From assembly GCA_009391275.1 (NCBI GenBank), contig VEXF01000022.1, forward strand, positions 1-29,411: a DNA stretch of 29,411 nt. The letters are read 5' to 3'. Origin of the DNA: SAR202 cluster bacterium AD-804-J14_MRT_500m. GTDB lineage: Bacteria; Chloroflexota; Dehalococcoidia; UBA3495; GCA-2712585. Of the stretch, positions 1-8,899 are shown piece after piece. The position numbers and the translations under genes are program-made. A model generated the notes under the pieces. That model searched no databases, was not told where the DNA came from, and saw only the letters and a list, made by a program, of their open reading frames with translations. How positions within the stretch are numbered: position 1 is the first letter of the stretch; each line of letters starts with the position of its first letter.

Positions 1-108
1 CCAGAATCATCAATAGAGACAGAAAGTACGAAGTCCGAACACCGCGAAGGAGAACCCGGGCACAACCAACACGAGATAGAACTTGGCCGCCTTGAAATAC
101 ACCCTTAG
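1..108 (+). CDS. Possible 3' end of an upstream gene (partial)
   Basis: Frame 1 is open from the first base to a TAG at 106-108. It encodes about 35 residues that are charged and Glu/His-rich, ending in ELGRLEIHP. This could be the hydrophilic C-terminus of a protein whose body lies outside the window. A 35-codon open stretch is also quite likely by chance, and frame 3 is open for about 30 codons here too, so the support is weak. No family is recognisable. The 85 bases that follow, before the next gene, hold a small dyad and no other gene. Confidence 0.25.
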   Translation, partial: PESSIETESTKSEHREGEPGHNQHEIELGRLEIHP

Positions 109-111
109 ATA

Positions 112-125
112 GACAACCTGTTGTC
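112..125. promoter_or_regulatory. 14-bp dyad, candidate operator
   Basis: GACAAC-CT-GTTGTC is a perfect 6-bp inverted repeat with a 2-bp centre, about 70 bp upstream of the membrane-protein gene. The loop is too short for an RNA hairpin, so a dimeric repressor or activator site is the more natural reading. No cognate regulator is identified, and chance occurrence is possible. Confidence 0.25.
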
Positions 126-193
126 ACAAACTCTAATCACCAACGTTTAGTAATGAGTATTGGAAGACTATAGGAGTCCGTTCTATCGAGCTA

Positions 194-1777
194 ATGGTCA
201 AGTATAGACGTCTTCGTGACCTTGCCGACTCAATGAAATTGATCTCCAGACATCAAATCCATGTGGCTAGTGTACTAATAGTTCTACTCATATGGTTCAC
301 AACATCTTCGTCAGCGTACGCTCACGGTTTTGGTCAGCGTTATGATCTTCCAGTTCCACTTTGGCTCTACATTACCGGGGCAGGGGCAGCAGTAGCGCTT
401 TCATTCGTGATAATCGGTTTATTCCTCACCCACGGTTCTCCTTTGTTACAACAGCCACGTTTTAACTTTCTCCAGTGGTGTCTATCCAATCTAATTGCTC
501 ATCCTCTTATGTTGCGATTATTACAAACAACATCTGTGTTCATCTTTCTCGGCATCATAATCGCTGGATTCTTTGGTGACCCCGAACCCACTAATAATGC
601 TGCTCCAACTATGGTATGGGTAATATTCTGGGTTGGTTTGGCCTTTATCTCAGCTTTGATCGGGAATTTCTGGCCCCTAATCAACCCGTGGAACGCAATC
701 TATCAATTGTTGGAGTTAGGGTATAAACGTTTTTCCCCAAACCGACGGTTCTCCCTTAATTTCCCATATCCCAAGGCACTTGGTGTCTGGCCAGGTTTTG
801 TTCTTTTTTTTATTTTTGCCTGGATCGAATTAGTTTTCCAAGGTTCTTCGTTGCCCATTAACATCGCTCGTCTAATCGTCATGTACACCGGCATAACTTG
901 GGTAGGGATGTGGATTTTCGGCAGAAAAGTTTGGCTTCAACATGGAGAATTCTTTACGTTGATATTCGGGTTCATATCTCGGTTTTCGCCCACTGAAATT
1001 TGCATAAAAGGAACTGAGGCATGCTATATGTGCGAAGATCTTTGTATAACTAAAGATAATATTTGCACAAACTGTCTCGAGTGTTTCAATCGTGCGCCAA
1101 CGGACAAAAGGCAAGTAAATCTCAGGCTGTATGCCGTTGGTCTTCTTAAAAACGAACCTAACAGCCCTTCCGTAGTCGCCCTGCTCCTACTCTTGCTGTC
1201 GACTTTAACCTTCGACGGATTTACTGCAACCCCACTTTGGGCTGACATCCACGACAGTGTGTATTCGTACATGCCAAACTCATCAGCAGTTGGTACATTA
1301 GGGTTGCTAGTCTTTCCATGTATCTTCGGTTTAGTTTACTTATTATTTTCCCGATTCGTATCTATAGCATCCAGAACCTCTTACTCAATAGGCGCAATCT
1401 CTTCCATCTTCATATATTCTCTGATTCCAATAGCCATCGCTTATCATCTGGCTCACTTTTTCTCATTCCTTTTAGTACAGGGCCAACTTATTATCCCTCT
1501 AGCATCAGATCCGTTCGGATTTGGATGGGATCTGTTCAATACTGTGGATTACCGGATTAACATCGCTATCGTCAATGCCCGCTTCGCCTGGTTCATATCT
1601 GTAGTTGCAATAGTGATAGGACATATAATCGCGGTGTATCTGGCCCATGTGATCGCACTGAGAACTTTTGAAACCCGTGTATCTTCTTTAATGAGTCAGC
1701 TTCCTATGTTGGTACTAATGGTCGGATACACTATGCTAAGCCTTTGGATTCTCGCCCAACCCATAGTGGAGACGTGA
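194..1777 (+). CDS. Polytopic membrane protein with signal peptide and seven-Cys cluster
   Basis: The 527-residue protein has an N-terminal hydrophobic signal (about residues 23-43) ending in AYA, so signal peptidase I cleavage would leave His44 at the mature N-terminus (HGFGQRYDLP). Roughly ten further hydrophobic segments follow. Between two of them, residues 270-297 hold seven cysteines with spacing C-x6-C-x2-C-x3-C-x6-C-x2-C-x2-C, resembling an iron-sulfur or zinc site. Histidines sit in or near membrane segments near the C-terminus (AYHLAHFF, YLAHVIALR). The HGFGQRYDLPVPLWLY start resembles conserved membrane proteins of Actinobacteria and Proteobacteria, some annotated as fenitrothion hydrolase (FedA type). 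That link is from memory and the enzymatic role is doubtful. The ATG at 194 has a distant GGAG about 17 nt upstream; Met14 is an alternative start. The gene stands alone before the amidase gene. Confidence 0.85.
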   Translation: MVKYRRLRDLADSMKLISRHQIHVASVLIVLLIWFTTSSSAYAHGFGQRYDLPVPLWLYITGAGAAVALSFVIIGLFLTHGSPLLQQPRFNFLQWCLSNLIAHPLMLRLLQTTSVFIFLGIIIAGFFGDPEPTNNAAPTMVWVIFWVGLAFISALIGNFWPLINPWNAIYQLLELGYKRFSPNRRFSLNFPYPKALGVWPGFVLFFIFAWIELVFQGSSLPINIARLIVMYTGITWVGMWIFGRKVWLQHGEFFTLIFGFISRFSPTEICIKGTEACYMCEDLCITKDNICTNCLECFNRAPTDKRQVNLRLYAVGLLKNEPNSPSVVALLLLLLSTLTFDGFTATPLWADIHDSVYSYMPNSSAVGTLGLLVFPCIFGLVYLLFSRFVSIASRTSYSIGAISSIFIYSLIPIAIAYHLAHFFSFLLVQGQLIIPLASDPFGFGWDLFNTVDYRINIAIVNARFAWFISVVAIVIGHIIAVYLAHVIALRTFETRVSSLMSQLPMLVLMVGYTMLSLWILAQPIVET

Positions 1778-1842
1778 TTCTGACTTTGCGATTATGTAAA
1801 GCATCGTTAATAGTGCTCCCTAAGTTTCTGGCACACTTATTA

Positions 1843-1869
1843 TTGACGGGTTAACTTCCTCCATATACC
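1843..1869 (+). promoter_or_regulatory. Weak candidate promoter for the amidase gene
   Basis: TTGACG at 1843-1848 is followed after only 15 bp by TATACC at 1864-1869, about 95 bp upstream of the amidase start. The -35 match is good, but the spacer is short for a sigma-70 promoter. Confidence 0.25.
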
Positions 1870-1964
1870 ATTTGGCTATTCACCTCTTAAGCCAATACGC
1901 TTAACATCTGGTCGCTATAGCTACGAGCCCCTTAAGGCGTTCTTAACTAGAAAGGAACATTCAA

Positions 1965-3482
1965 ATGTCGATAAGACTGCCTCAAGACGAAGATCTTATA
2001 GAACTTGCATACAATCTAGACATTGAACTTACCAGCGAAGAAATCGAAGAATTCCAAGATTATATTCCAGACCTATTCGAGTCCTATCAAAGCTTAGCCC
2101 AAATGCCCTCTGATTTACCTGCGATCAAATATACGAATCGCAGCTCTGGACAACGCCCAACTCGTACAGAAGATCCATACAATGCCATCCTTCGCCGTTG
2201 CTCGGTGAAGGGATCAGGTGTGGGGAAATTAGCTGGGAAACACATCGGACTAAAAGATAACATCTGTGTTTCGGGTATCCCGATTTCATTTGGATCCGCT
2301 GTTCTTGATGGCTATGTTCCTGATATCGACGCTACCATCGTCACTCGTATGCTAGACGAAGGAGCCGAAATCACTGCCATTCTCAACATGGAGGACTTTG
2401 CCTTTTCTGGCGCTGGAAATTCTAGCGCCTGGGGGCCCTGTCTTAACCCGCATAACACAGATTTTCTCACCGGAGGATCCTCGTCGGGCTCGGGTGCGGC
2501 TCTTTTTTATGACGACATAGATATGACCATTGGAGGGGATCAAGGAGGATCTATACGAATTCCTGCATCCTGGTGTGGCATTGTAGGCATGAAGCCGACC
2601 TATGGTCTCGTTCCTTACACAGGCATAGGTGGGATAGGTCATACTTTTGATCACGCGGGTCCGATGACACGTACCGTATCGGACAACGCTTTACTTCTTG
2701 AAGTGCTCGCCGGCAAAGACCCTCTAGACCCACGCCAGGGCGAAGTCATAACAAAGCCATACACCGAAGCTCTCCACACTGACCTGTCAGGAATAAAGAT
2801 CGGCATAGTCAAAGAGGGGTTCAATCTCCCTAATTCTGAATCTGACGTTGACGCAGCCGTCAGGATCGCAGCCCAGCAACTGGGAGATTTAGGAGCACAA
2901 GTAACCGAAATATCGATTCCAGAGCACACAACAGGCTTGCCCATATGGAGTGCTATTGCGATGCAGGAAGCCACGGCACTTTTCCAAAGTAACGGTCTGG
3001 GGTATTTTTCTCAGGGTCTTTATAACGAAAGCCTGGGTTTGGCGTTAGGGAAATCTCGCAAGGTTCAAGGTGAAGACCTTCCACCTACTTTTAAACTAGC
3101 TTTGCTTATGGGAAGCTTCCTGATAGAACGTTACCAAGGACGACTATATTCTAAAGCTCAGAATCTAAGGAGAGGCTGGACCAAGTCCTACGATGATCAT
3201 CTAGCCAACGTCGATGTACTCCTGATGCCCAGCACCCCCATCAAGGCTCATCCCGCTTGCAGTTCGCCTTCCAGAAGAACCATGCTCAGCAACGCTTGGG
3301 ATATGCTAACAAATACCGGCCCTTTTGATATTACAGGACACCCATCTATCAGCATCCCATGCGCTAAATCTAACAGTCTTCCAATTGGCCTAATGCTAAC
3401 CGGGAGACATTTTGATGAAACAACCCTCTACCAAGTCTCATACGCATTTGAGCAACAAGTCAACTGGGAAGAGAATCATTAG
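1965..3482 (+). CDS. Amidase (amidase-signature family, nitrile-hydratase-associated type)
   Basis: This cytoplasmic amidohydrolase hydrolyses a carboxamide to acid and ammonia. The 505 residues match the length of Rhodococcus-type enantioselective amidases. The Ser-cisSer-Lys triad is complete: Lys97 in GLKDN, cis-Ser172 in the GGSSSGSG loop, and Ser196 in GGDQGGSIRIP. These sit almost exactly where the Rhodococcus enzyme has them (96, 171, 195). The DQGGSIRIP form, GLVPYTG and the C-terminal LMLTGRHFDETTLY segment favour this subgroup over GatA. The first 80 residues form the extra helical N-terminal domain of that subgroup. The ATG follows AAAGGA at about 8 nt. No nitrile hydratase gene is near, so the substrate may be an amide taken up as such. 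The gene converges with the LLM oxidoreductase gene, 61 bp away. Confidence 0.93.
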   Translation: MSIRLPQDEDLIELAYNLDIELTSEEIEEFQDYIPDLFESYQSLAQMPSDLPAIKYTNRSSGQRPTRTEDPYNAILRRCSVKGSGVGKLAGKHIGLKDNICVSGIPISFGSAVLDGYVPDIDATIVTRMLDEGAEITAILNMEDFAFSGAGNSSAWGPCLNPHNTDFLTGGSSSGSGAALFYDDIDMTIGGDQGGSIRIPASWCGIVGMKPTYGLVPYTGIGGIGHTFDHAGPMTRTVSDNALLLEVLAGKDPLDPRQGEVITKPYTEALHTDLSGIKIGIVKEGFNLPNSESDVDAAVRIAAQQLGDLGAQVTEISIPEHTTGLPIWSAIAMQEATALFQSNGLGYFSQGLYNESLGLALGKSRKVQGEDLPPTFKLALLMGSFLIERYQGRLYSKAQNLRRGWTKSYDDHLANVDVLLMPSTPIKAHPACSSPSRRTMLSNAWDMLTNTGPFDITGHPSISIPCAKSNSLPIGLMLTGRHFDETTLYQVSYAFEQQVNWEENH

Positions 3483-3543
3483 GTATATGATTCAAACCTT
3501 GTACAAAGACCTAGGACTACGCTAACCTAAATCGGCTGATTCG

Positions 3544-4620
3544 CTACAATTTTCCTAGTCTGGGTGCCACCTCGTTCATGAACATCTCGAGCGATCTAAA
3601 TCCGATTTCGGGAGGATCCCAATCATTCATAACCAACAACAGATGGCCGAATCCCCCAATTTCAGCATGTAATTCTTTTATCTTCTGGACACAGTGGTCG
3701 GGATCTCCGATTATCCAAGTATTGTCCATTAACCAATCGAATGATACAGCCTCATCAAGTTCCACCCCTAACGGGCGATAACTATTGTGATTTCCTCGCG
3801 TCGCAATAGCCTGTACTAAGGAGTATTCACTAGTACTCCGCCACAGCCCATTGTGACGAGCCTCTGACTTTGCTTGCTCCATGGTCTCTGCCACATGCAC
3901 AGTCCGAGCTACACGCCATTTATGCCTGTCTGGTTTCCAACCAGCCGATTTGGCTCCCTTCTCGTAAGTCTGCCAATGAGTCGGTAACACGGAATAGTGC
4001 AAGAACCCGCTACTCATTGGTATCCACCCTTTGGACCCTGCATACTCCGCAGTCTTGGAATATGGGCTTACACATGCCATAGCCACCGGTGGGTGAGGCT
4101 TGGTATACGGCTTTACATGTAGACCTAATCCTACTTCAGGCCACGGCTGGGGCGATCTGACTTTGAAATGTTTACCTTTATAGTTGACCTCACCTTCCGC
4201 CTTCCATAACTCCAAGACAATATCTAATACTTCGGCAGCTCTTCCATGTCTGTTTTTCTCTGGTATACCGAAGAGTTCAAACTCGGTAGGAACTCCTCCT
4301 GTACCTACTCCAAAATAAAACCTTCCTTTGCCTAAATGGTCCAGCATTGCCATACGATGTGCAAGCATTATTGGATCATGTAGTGGAAGTAACACCACAC
4401 CTGTTCCAAGTCTTATTCTCTCAGTCATACCGAACGCCTTAGCAATAAACAAGTCAGGCGCAGGTATCGGCTCCCATTTGATCGTGTAGTGTTCTCCAAT
4501 CCAACCTTCAGACACACCTAAAGAATCCGCCAAAACCACAGTTTGCAAATCGATTTCCAAGGTTTCTTGAAACGATTTCTCTGGAGCATGTATCGGCATT
4601 ATAAAGATACCAAATTCCAT
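3544..4620 (-). CDS. LLM-class flavin-dependent oxidoreductase (bacterial luciferase-like)
   Basis: The 358-residue protein has a luciferase-like TIM barrel across its length and probably uses reduced FMN (or F420) to oxidise a small organic substrate with O2. Visible features are the N-terminal strand MEFGIFIMP, GEHYT with Glu43-His44 (position equivalent to the LuxA active-site His44), IRLGTGVVLLPLHDP, and GRFYFGVGTGG in the cofactor-binding region. The C-terminal IIGDPDHCVQKIKEL matches the usual G(T/D)P-x-x-V segment. The start is supported by AGGTAGGGAAG immediately upstream of the ATG. The substrate cannot be told. It is a single gene on the minus strand, divergent from the CoA-transferase pair across 267 bp. 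Confidence 0.92.
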   Translation of the reverse strand: MEFGIFIMPIHAPEKSFQETLEIDLQTVVLADSLGVSEGWIGEHYTIKWEPIPAPDLFIAKAFGMTERIRLGTGVVLLPLHDPIMLAHRMAMLDHLGKGRFYFGVGTGGVPTEFELFGIPEKNRHGRAAEVLDIVLELWKAEGEVNYKGKHFKVRSPQPWPEVGLGLHVKPYTKPHPPVAMACVSPYSKTAEYAGSKGWIPMSSGFLHYSVLPTHWQTYEKGAKSAGWKPDRHKWRVARTVHVAETMEQAKSEARHNGLWRSTSEYSLVQAIATRGNHNSYRPLGVELDEAVSFDWLMDNTWIIGDPDHCVQKIKELHAEIGGFGHLLLVMNDWDPPEIGFRSLEMFMNEVAPRLGKL

Positions 4621-4887
4621 TATCTTCCCTACCTCTAGTCAAATATTTAAGAAACCCACACCCTAATGCCATTGTATCTCTACCCATACAACACCACTAT
4701 CCCCCTCAGTTACAACCACAATATTGTTAATTGTTAAAGGACTAACGAGTCAAGCAGATTACAATTTGCAGTTTCGAACAATATAAAGTCGATGTAAATC
4801 CTCAGGTTGTACTTACCCAACTCTGTCTAAATATCGACATGCTATTGGTTACTTATTACAATCCTACTCAACATATGCCGCACCGAT
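4621..4887. other. Divergent intergenic region
   Basis: These 267 bp separate the LLM oxidoreductase (-) from the CoA-transferase genes (+) and must contain promoters for both. It is AT-rich and holds a tandem TTGTTAA direct repeat (TTGTTAATTGTTAA near 4724-4737). I see no ORF, tRNA or clear hairpin, and no unambiguous -35/-10 pair. Confidence 0.5.
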
Positions 4888-6120
4888 ATGATATCATCAA
4901 ATAATTCTCAGATAGCCCAACCTCTGTCCGGGTATCAAGTACTTGATCTCTCGGGGCCGATTGGGGTCTATTGCGGCAAACTCATGGCCGATATGGGCGC
5001 TCGAGTCATCAAAATTGAGCCGCCCGGCGGAGATCCCATGCGAAAAATCGGTCCTTTTATCAATGACGAGGCTCACCCTGAACGAAGCTTATATTGGCTG
5101 CATTTTAATACCAACAAGGAAAGCATAACCTTAGACCTATCTTCTAAGCGAGGTGCAGAATTATACCGACGACTCGCTACGAATTCGGATCTTGTACTTG
5201 AGACGTTCCATCCTAACTTCATGGACTCGCTAGACCTCTCTTACACGGCGCTATCAAAACACAATCCCGATCTGATTTACCTTTCAGTCACTCCTTTTGG
5301 GAGAACTGGTCCATATAAAGACTATAAGGGCTCCGATTTAGTAGGCTTAGCAATGGGTGGATACCTGTATGTGACGGGCTGGCCTCACACACCACCCACT
5401 CGGCTTTGGGGTGAACAAGCCTATCATGCCACATCAAATCGCGCTTTTATCGCAGCACTCCTAGCAATCTACCAACGTCAAACCACTGGGTTTGGGCAAT
5501 CAATAGACGTCTCTATGCAAGAATCGGTGGCAGCAACCACGGAGCATGTAGGTCTAACATATCTTTATCAAGGAGCGTCCGCCACAAGATGCGGTTTTAA
5601 ACATGCAGGACGTTTCGTCGCAACTTGGAAATGCAAAGATGGTTACGTTAGTATTACGACCCCCAACCGTCGAGCATGGGACGACCTCCGTGAATGGATG
5701 TCCAACGATGGGATGGTCGAAGACCTTATGGATCCAACCTATGATGATGTTTTCCTGGTACGCGAACAACACTCCGAACATATAGAAAACATCGTCTCCA
5801 GGTGGGCTCTGATCCACACCCGCGACGAAATTACAAAATGGGGCCAATCCAGGCATCATCCATTTGGCCCCGCATCATTACCCCACGAATTAATTAACAA
5901 CCCTCAGCTTTTAGATCGAGGTTTTTTTCACACGTCCGAACTACAAGGTTTAGGAGTCAGTGCCACGCATCCAGGTGCACCATACCATTTGACACTTTCT
6001 CCTTGGCAACTCAAACGAAGCTCACCAACCATAGGGCAGCACAATGACAGCATCTACAAAAAAGATTTAGGACTCAAAGATTCGGACCTGGATTCGTTAC
6101 ACGCATCAGGTGTGATTTGA
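4888..6120 (+). CDS. CaiB/BaiF family CoA-transferase, subunit without catalytic Asp
   Basis: This is a 410-residue class III CoA-transferase fold. The N-terminal Rossmann segment shows LSGYQVLDLSGPIGVYCGKL and GARVIKIEPPGGDP. The middle has LSVTPFGRTGPY and the dimer-interlocking segment ends TGFGQSIDVSMQE. Formyl-CoA transferase carries its nucleophilic Asp (Asp169) in the segment that corresponds to WGEQAYHATSN here. By ungapped alignment with the downstream partner the Asp position is Tyr179, with His180 next to it. It may therefore be the non-catalytic half of a heteromer, as reported for two-subunit class III transferases such as BbsEF. The next gene overlaps it by 4 bp, implying translational coupling and stoichiometric assembly. 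The Shine-Dalgarno sequence is weak. The acid substrate is unknown. Confidence 0.92.
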   Translation: MISSNNSQIAQPLSGYQVLDLSGPIGVYCGKLMADMGARVIKIEPPGGDPMRKIGPFINDEAHPERSLYWLHFNTNKESITLDLSSKRGAELYRRLATNSDLVLETFHPNFMDSLDLSYTALSKHNPDLIYLSVTPFGRTGPYKDYKGSDLVGLAMGGYLYVTGWPHTPPTRLWGEQAYHATSNRAFIAALLAIYQRQTTGFGQSIDVSMQESVAATTEHVGLTYLYQGASATRCGFKHAGRFVATWKCKDGYVSITTPNRRAWDDLREWMSNDGMVEDLMDPTYDDVFLVREQHSEHIENIVSRWALIHTRDEITKWGQSRHHPFGPASLPHELINNPQLLDRGFFHTSELQGLGVSATHPGAPYHLTLSPWQLKRSSPTIGQHNDSIYKKDLGLKDSDLDSLHASGVI

Positions 6121-7442
6121 CTTCCTGCAGCACATCCAACGGACCAAATCTCCCCCTTAATGGAATACGCGTAACTGATTTCACTTGGGTGCACGCTGGT
6201 CCGTCCGCTACGCGCATTCTTGCCGACCAAGGCGCCCAAGTTATTAAAATAGAATCATCTCAAGCGCTTTCTATTGCAGGTGGCCCGATCCCTAGGACCG
6301 CCTTAGGAGTAGGACAGCGCCACAATTGGAACGCCGGAAAACTTTCCGTGACACTTAACATGCGAAATCCTTACGGAGTGGAATTGGCGGAGCGATTAAT
6401 TCAGATATCCGACGTCGTGGCTGAGAATTTTTCCAGTCGGGTCATGCCATCTTGGGGGTTGGACTACCATAACTTACGCAAACTTAAACCAGATATCATA
6501 ATGCTAAGCATGTCAGCGATGGGTAGGACTGGTCCTTGGAAAGAATACGTTAGTTATGGCCAAACCCTGCAGGCGTGGTCAGGATTCACAGAACTGACGG
6601 GTTTCCCAGAAACCGACCCATGCGGACCCGCTAGTGCTTATTCAGATGCCTCTGGTGGCATGGCAGGCGCTCAAGGCGTCCTGTTGGCTTTAATATACAG
6701 ATCTCGCACTGGACAGGGGCAAATGATAGACCTTTCACAGTTTGAGACCATGACATCTCTTCTTGGCCCCACGTTGCTTGAACTCGCTGTTAACAAGAAT
6801 TCCAACGCTGTAGGTCGTTTGGGGAATCGACTCCCACACGCGAAAATAGCGCCACATGGGGCCTACAAATGCCAAGATGAGGATAGTTGGATAGCGATTA
6901 CGGTGTTTACAGAAGCTGAGTGGATTGCACTGAAAACGGAAATAGGCAATCCATCGTGGTCGAAAGATCAGAGATTCTCCACGGCCAACTCCCGTCTCGA
7001 ACATGCCGACGAGCTAGACCGATTCATAGAGTCATGGACGTCCCAATATTCCGCTGAATACGTTATGAACAGACTTCAAAAAGCCGGTATTCCCGCCGGC
7101 GTAATCCAAACAGGTCAAGATCTCGTCGAAAATGACCCGCATCTTAGGGATAGAGGGTTTTACAAAGTAGTTCAGGGTAGTGTGCCAATTTGGTATATCA
7201 ATCCTCACGCTAACAACATAGATGCCGCCACTGACACTCGCGTCTCTGAAGGAAAATCAACTGGTCAAATGGCGAGTTCCGTGACCGTGGAAGGCCCGCC
7301 TTACATACTCTCTGGTTCCAACGGAGGACCAAGTCGTGGTGGGCCTGTCCTGGGACAAGATCAGAATTTCATAGTCAAGGAATTACTAGGTTTATCTGAC
7401 GATGAAATAGCAGAATATGCTATCAACGAGGCTTTCGAATAG
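6117..7442 (+). CDS. CaiB/BaiF family CoA-transferase, catalytic subunit
   Basis: The 441-residue class III CoA-transferase moves CoA from an acyl-CoA donor to a carboxylic acid through an aspartyl anhydride. Asp177 in SAYSDASGG aligns with the catalytic Asp of the family. Other family marks are LNGIRVTDFTWVHAGPSA, GAQVIKIES, AMGRTGPW and TGQGQMIDLSQFE. The start is inferred: TTG at 6117 overlaps the previous stop (TTGA), with AGGTG about 4 nt before it, and no other start lies before the conserved N-terminus. Pairing with the Asp-less upstream gene suggests a heterodimer. The gene converges with the MFS gene 81 bp downstream. Confidence 0.92.
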   Translation: MTSCSTSNGPNLPLNGIRVTDFTWVHAGPSATRILADQGAQVIKIESSQALSIAGGPIPRTALGVGQRHNWNAGKLSVTLNMRNPYGVELAERLIQISDVVAENFSSRVMPSWGLDYHNLRKLKPDIIMLSMSAMGRTGPWKEYVSYGQTLQAWSGFTELTGFPETDPCGPASAYSDASGGMAGAQGVLLALIYRSRTGQGQMIDLSQFETMTSLLGPTLLELAVNKNSNAVGRLGNRLPHAKIAPHGAYKCQDEDSWIAITVFTEAEWIALKTEIGNPSWSKDQRFSTANSRLEHADELDRFIESWTSQYSAEYVMNRLQKAGIPAGVIQTGQDLVENDPHLRDRGFYKVVQGSVPIWYINPHANNIDAATDTRVSEGKSTGQMASSVTVEGPPYILSGSNGGPSRGGPVLGQDQNFIVKELLGLSDDEIAEYAINEAFE

Positions 7443-7523
7443 ACTGGATTACAGTTTGCGAGGCCGGATGACCTGCAGGCTTATGATAGTTATACGAACA
7501 AGTTTTTACTAAATAAAGTCAAG

Positions 7524-8795
7524 TCATTCCATATTTCTTATATTCTTCATCGTCAGAAATGAGCCTATTGTAGCTGCCGCCATTGTGCCACCAAATATTA
7601 AGAATGCTACACGCGCAGATAACACACTAGCAACGGCTCCGATGCTTATATGTCCCACCGGGGCAACTCCGATACTAAGGATCCAACATCCCATAGCCCG
7701 TCCACGTTCATCATTCGAGACGTTTTCCTGCATTATTGTCTTATATAAAGTATCAGCTGCCATCAGACAAGCATTAACCGCTGCTAATACCAACAAAAAT
7801 GTGATCAGATCTGGTGTAACATAAAAAATAAGTTGGCCGAATCCAGTCAGCGCATTGGTAAGAAATAAAAGTAAACCTTTACGCCGAAAATTTCCTAACC
7901 CAGCCAAAGCCAATAATCCAACCATCCCACCTGCCTGACGAGCCCCGTTCATGGCACCTAACCCCAACGGACCCACATCTAAAACATCTTTAGCAAATAC
8001 AGGCAAAAGGGTAAGTTGGCTGAACGCCAACACCTCTGTCACTGCCACCATACACATCAATGTGAGGATAGTCCGATTTGTACGGATTAGCTGTAATGCC
8101 CCCTTAAAACTTTGCAGAACCGTCTCTCTCTCCGGCGAAGAATCGTGTACACGTGCACTAAGGGACAACAGCACCAATGCGGCCGCTACATACGCGATTG
8201 ATATCACAATATATTGCATCCCCATTCCTATCAGAGCGATCAGTGCTCCAGCAAGAAGACCACCCACTATTCCACCAACTTGAAGAGCAACCATATTTAG
8301 CGCTAGTCCATTTAACGAAAGCTTAGGGCCTACTATATCAAACGCATACGCCTGCCTTATGGTCATAACGAATGCCATAGCACTACCGCTGCATCCTGCC
8401 AAAACTATCACATGCCACGGCGCAGTTGAGTTTGTTATCAACAGAGCCGCCATCGCTCCGGCAACTATGCTAGCCATTGCCGTGGCAATAGGGAGAAAAA
8501 CTCTACGATCAAGCCAATCAGCCATAGCCCCCGCCAATATTCCCAGGAAAAACATAGGAGCCATCCTTGCCGCAACCGCAACACCTACTAAAAAAGGTGA
8601 ATCAGTCATATCAATAATTAACCATGCCATGGCTACCTGCTCCATGCCCATGGCCAACGAATGAATAGCTGTTGATCCCCAAAGAATCCTGAAGTCCCTG
8701 TATTCAAGAGACTTAGCCCACGGGCGATGACCAGTAAACAAGTTAAAAATCGTCACACCTAAAAGTTCGACGATCTCAAAATGTTCGCCTTCCAC
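7524..8795 (-). CDS. MFS transporter (MFS_3 / EntS-like exporter type)
   Basis: The 423-residue protein has about twelve hydrophobic segments. The N-terminal RDFRILWGSTAIHSLAMGMEQ, the GVAVAARMAPMFFLG helix and ADWLDRR in the loop after the second helix are typical of the MFS_3 drug/siderophore-exporter branch. It probably moves a small organic molecule across the inner membrane; direction and substrate are not evident. The GTG at 8795 has no clear Shine-Dalgarno, and the core begins at about residue 22, so a start at the GTG for Val14 or the TTG for Leu19 is also possible. It is divergent from an aminotransferase gene and related to the MFS protein at 16601-17908, which also diverges from a catabolic gene. 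Confidence 0.9.
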   Translation of the reverse strand: MEGEHFEIVELLGVTIFNLFTGHRPWAKSLEYRDFRILWGSTAIHSLAMGMEQVAMAWLIIDMTDSPFLVGVAVAARMAPMFFLGILAGAMADWLDRRVFLPIATAMASIVAGAMAALLITNSTAPWHVIVLAGCSGSAMAFVMTIRQAYAFDIVGPKLSLNGLALNMVALQVGGIVGGLLAGALIALIGMGMQYIVISIAYVAAALVLLSLSARVHDSSPERETVLQSFKGALQLIRTNRTILTLMCMVAVTEVLAFSQLTLLPVFAKDVLDVGPLGLGAMNGARQAGGMVGLLALAGLGNFRRKGLLLFLTNALTGFGQLIFYVTPDLITFLLVLAAVNACLMAADTLYKTIMQENVSNDERGRAMGCWILSIGVAPVGHISIGAVASVLSARVAFLIFGGTMAAATIGSFLTMKNIRNME

Positions 8796-8848
8796 TCAAG
8801 GCGACGTCTGCGAATTCCTTTCGCTATTTGAATCCGTATCTTCAATTT

Positions 8849-8877
8849 TTCACCTAACACGTGTCCCACATTATATT
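8849..8877 (+). promoter_or_regulatory. Candidate sigma-70 promoter for the aminotransferase gene
   Basis: TTCACC at 8849-8854 and TATATT at 8872-8877 are separated by 17 bp. This predicts transcription from about 8884, roughly 105 nt before the start codon. The three ATCCGAT heptamers would then lie just downstream of the start site. Confidence 0.45.
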
Positions 8878-8899
8878 CCGCATTAACGGGCCAAATGGT

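Noticed and set aside
1..90. Minus-strand frame encoding a hydrophobic stretch (FYLVLVVPGFSFAVFG)
   Set aside because: It is only about 30 codons between stops, with no ribosome site, so a membrane peptide gene is not supported.
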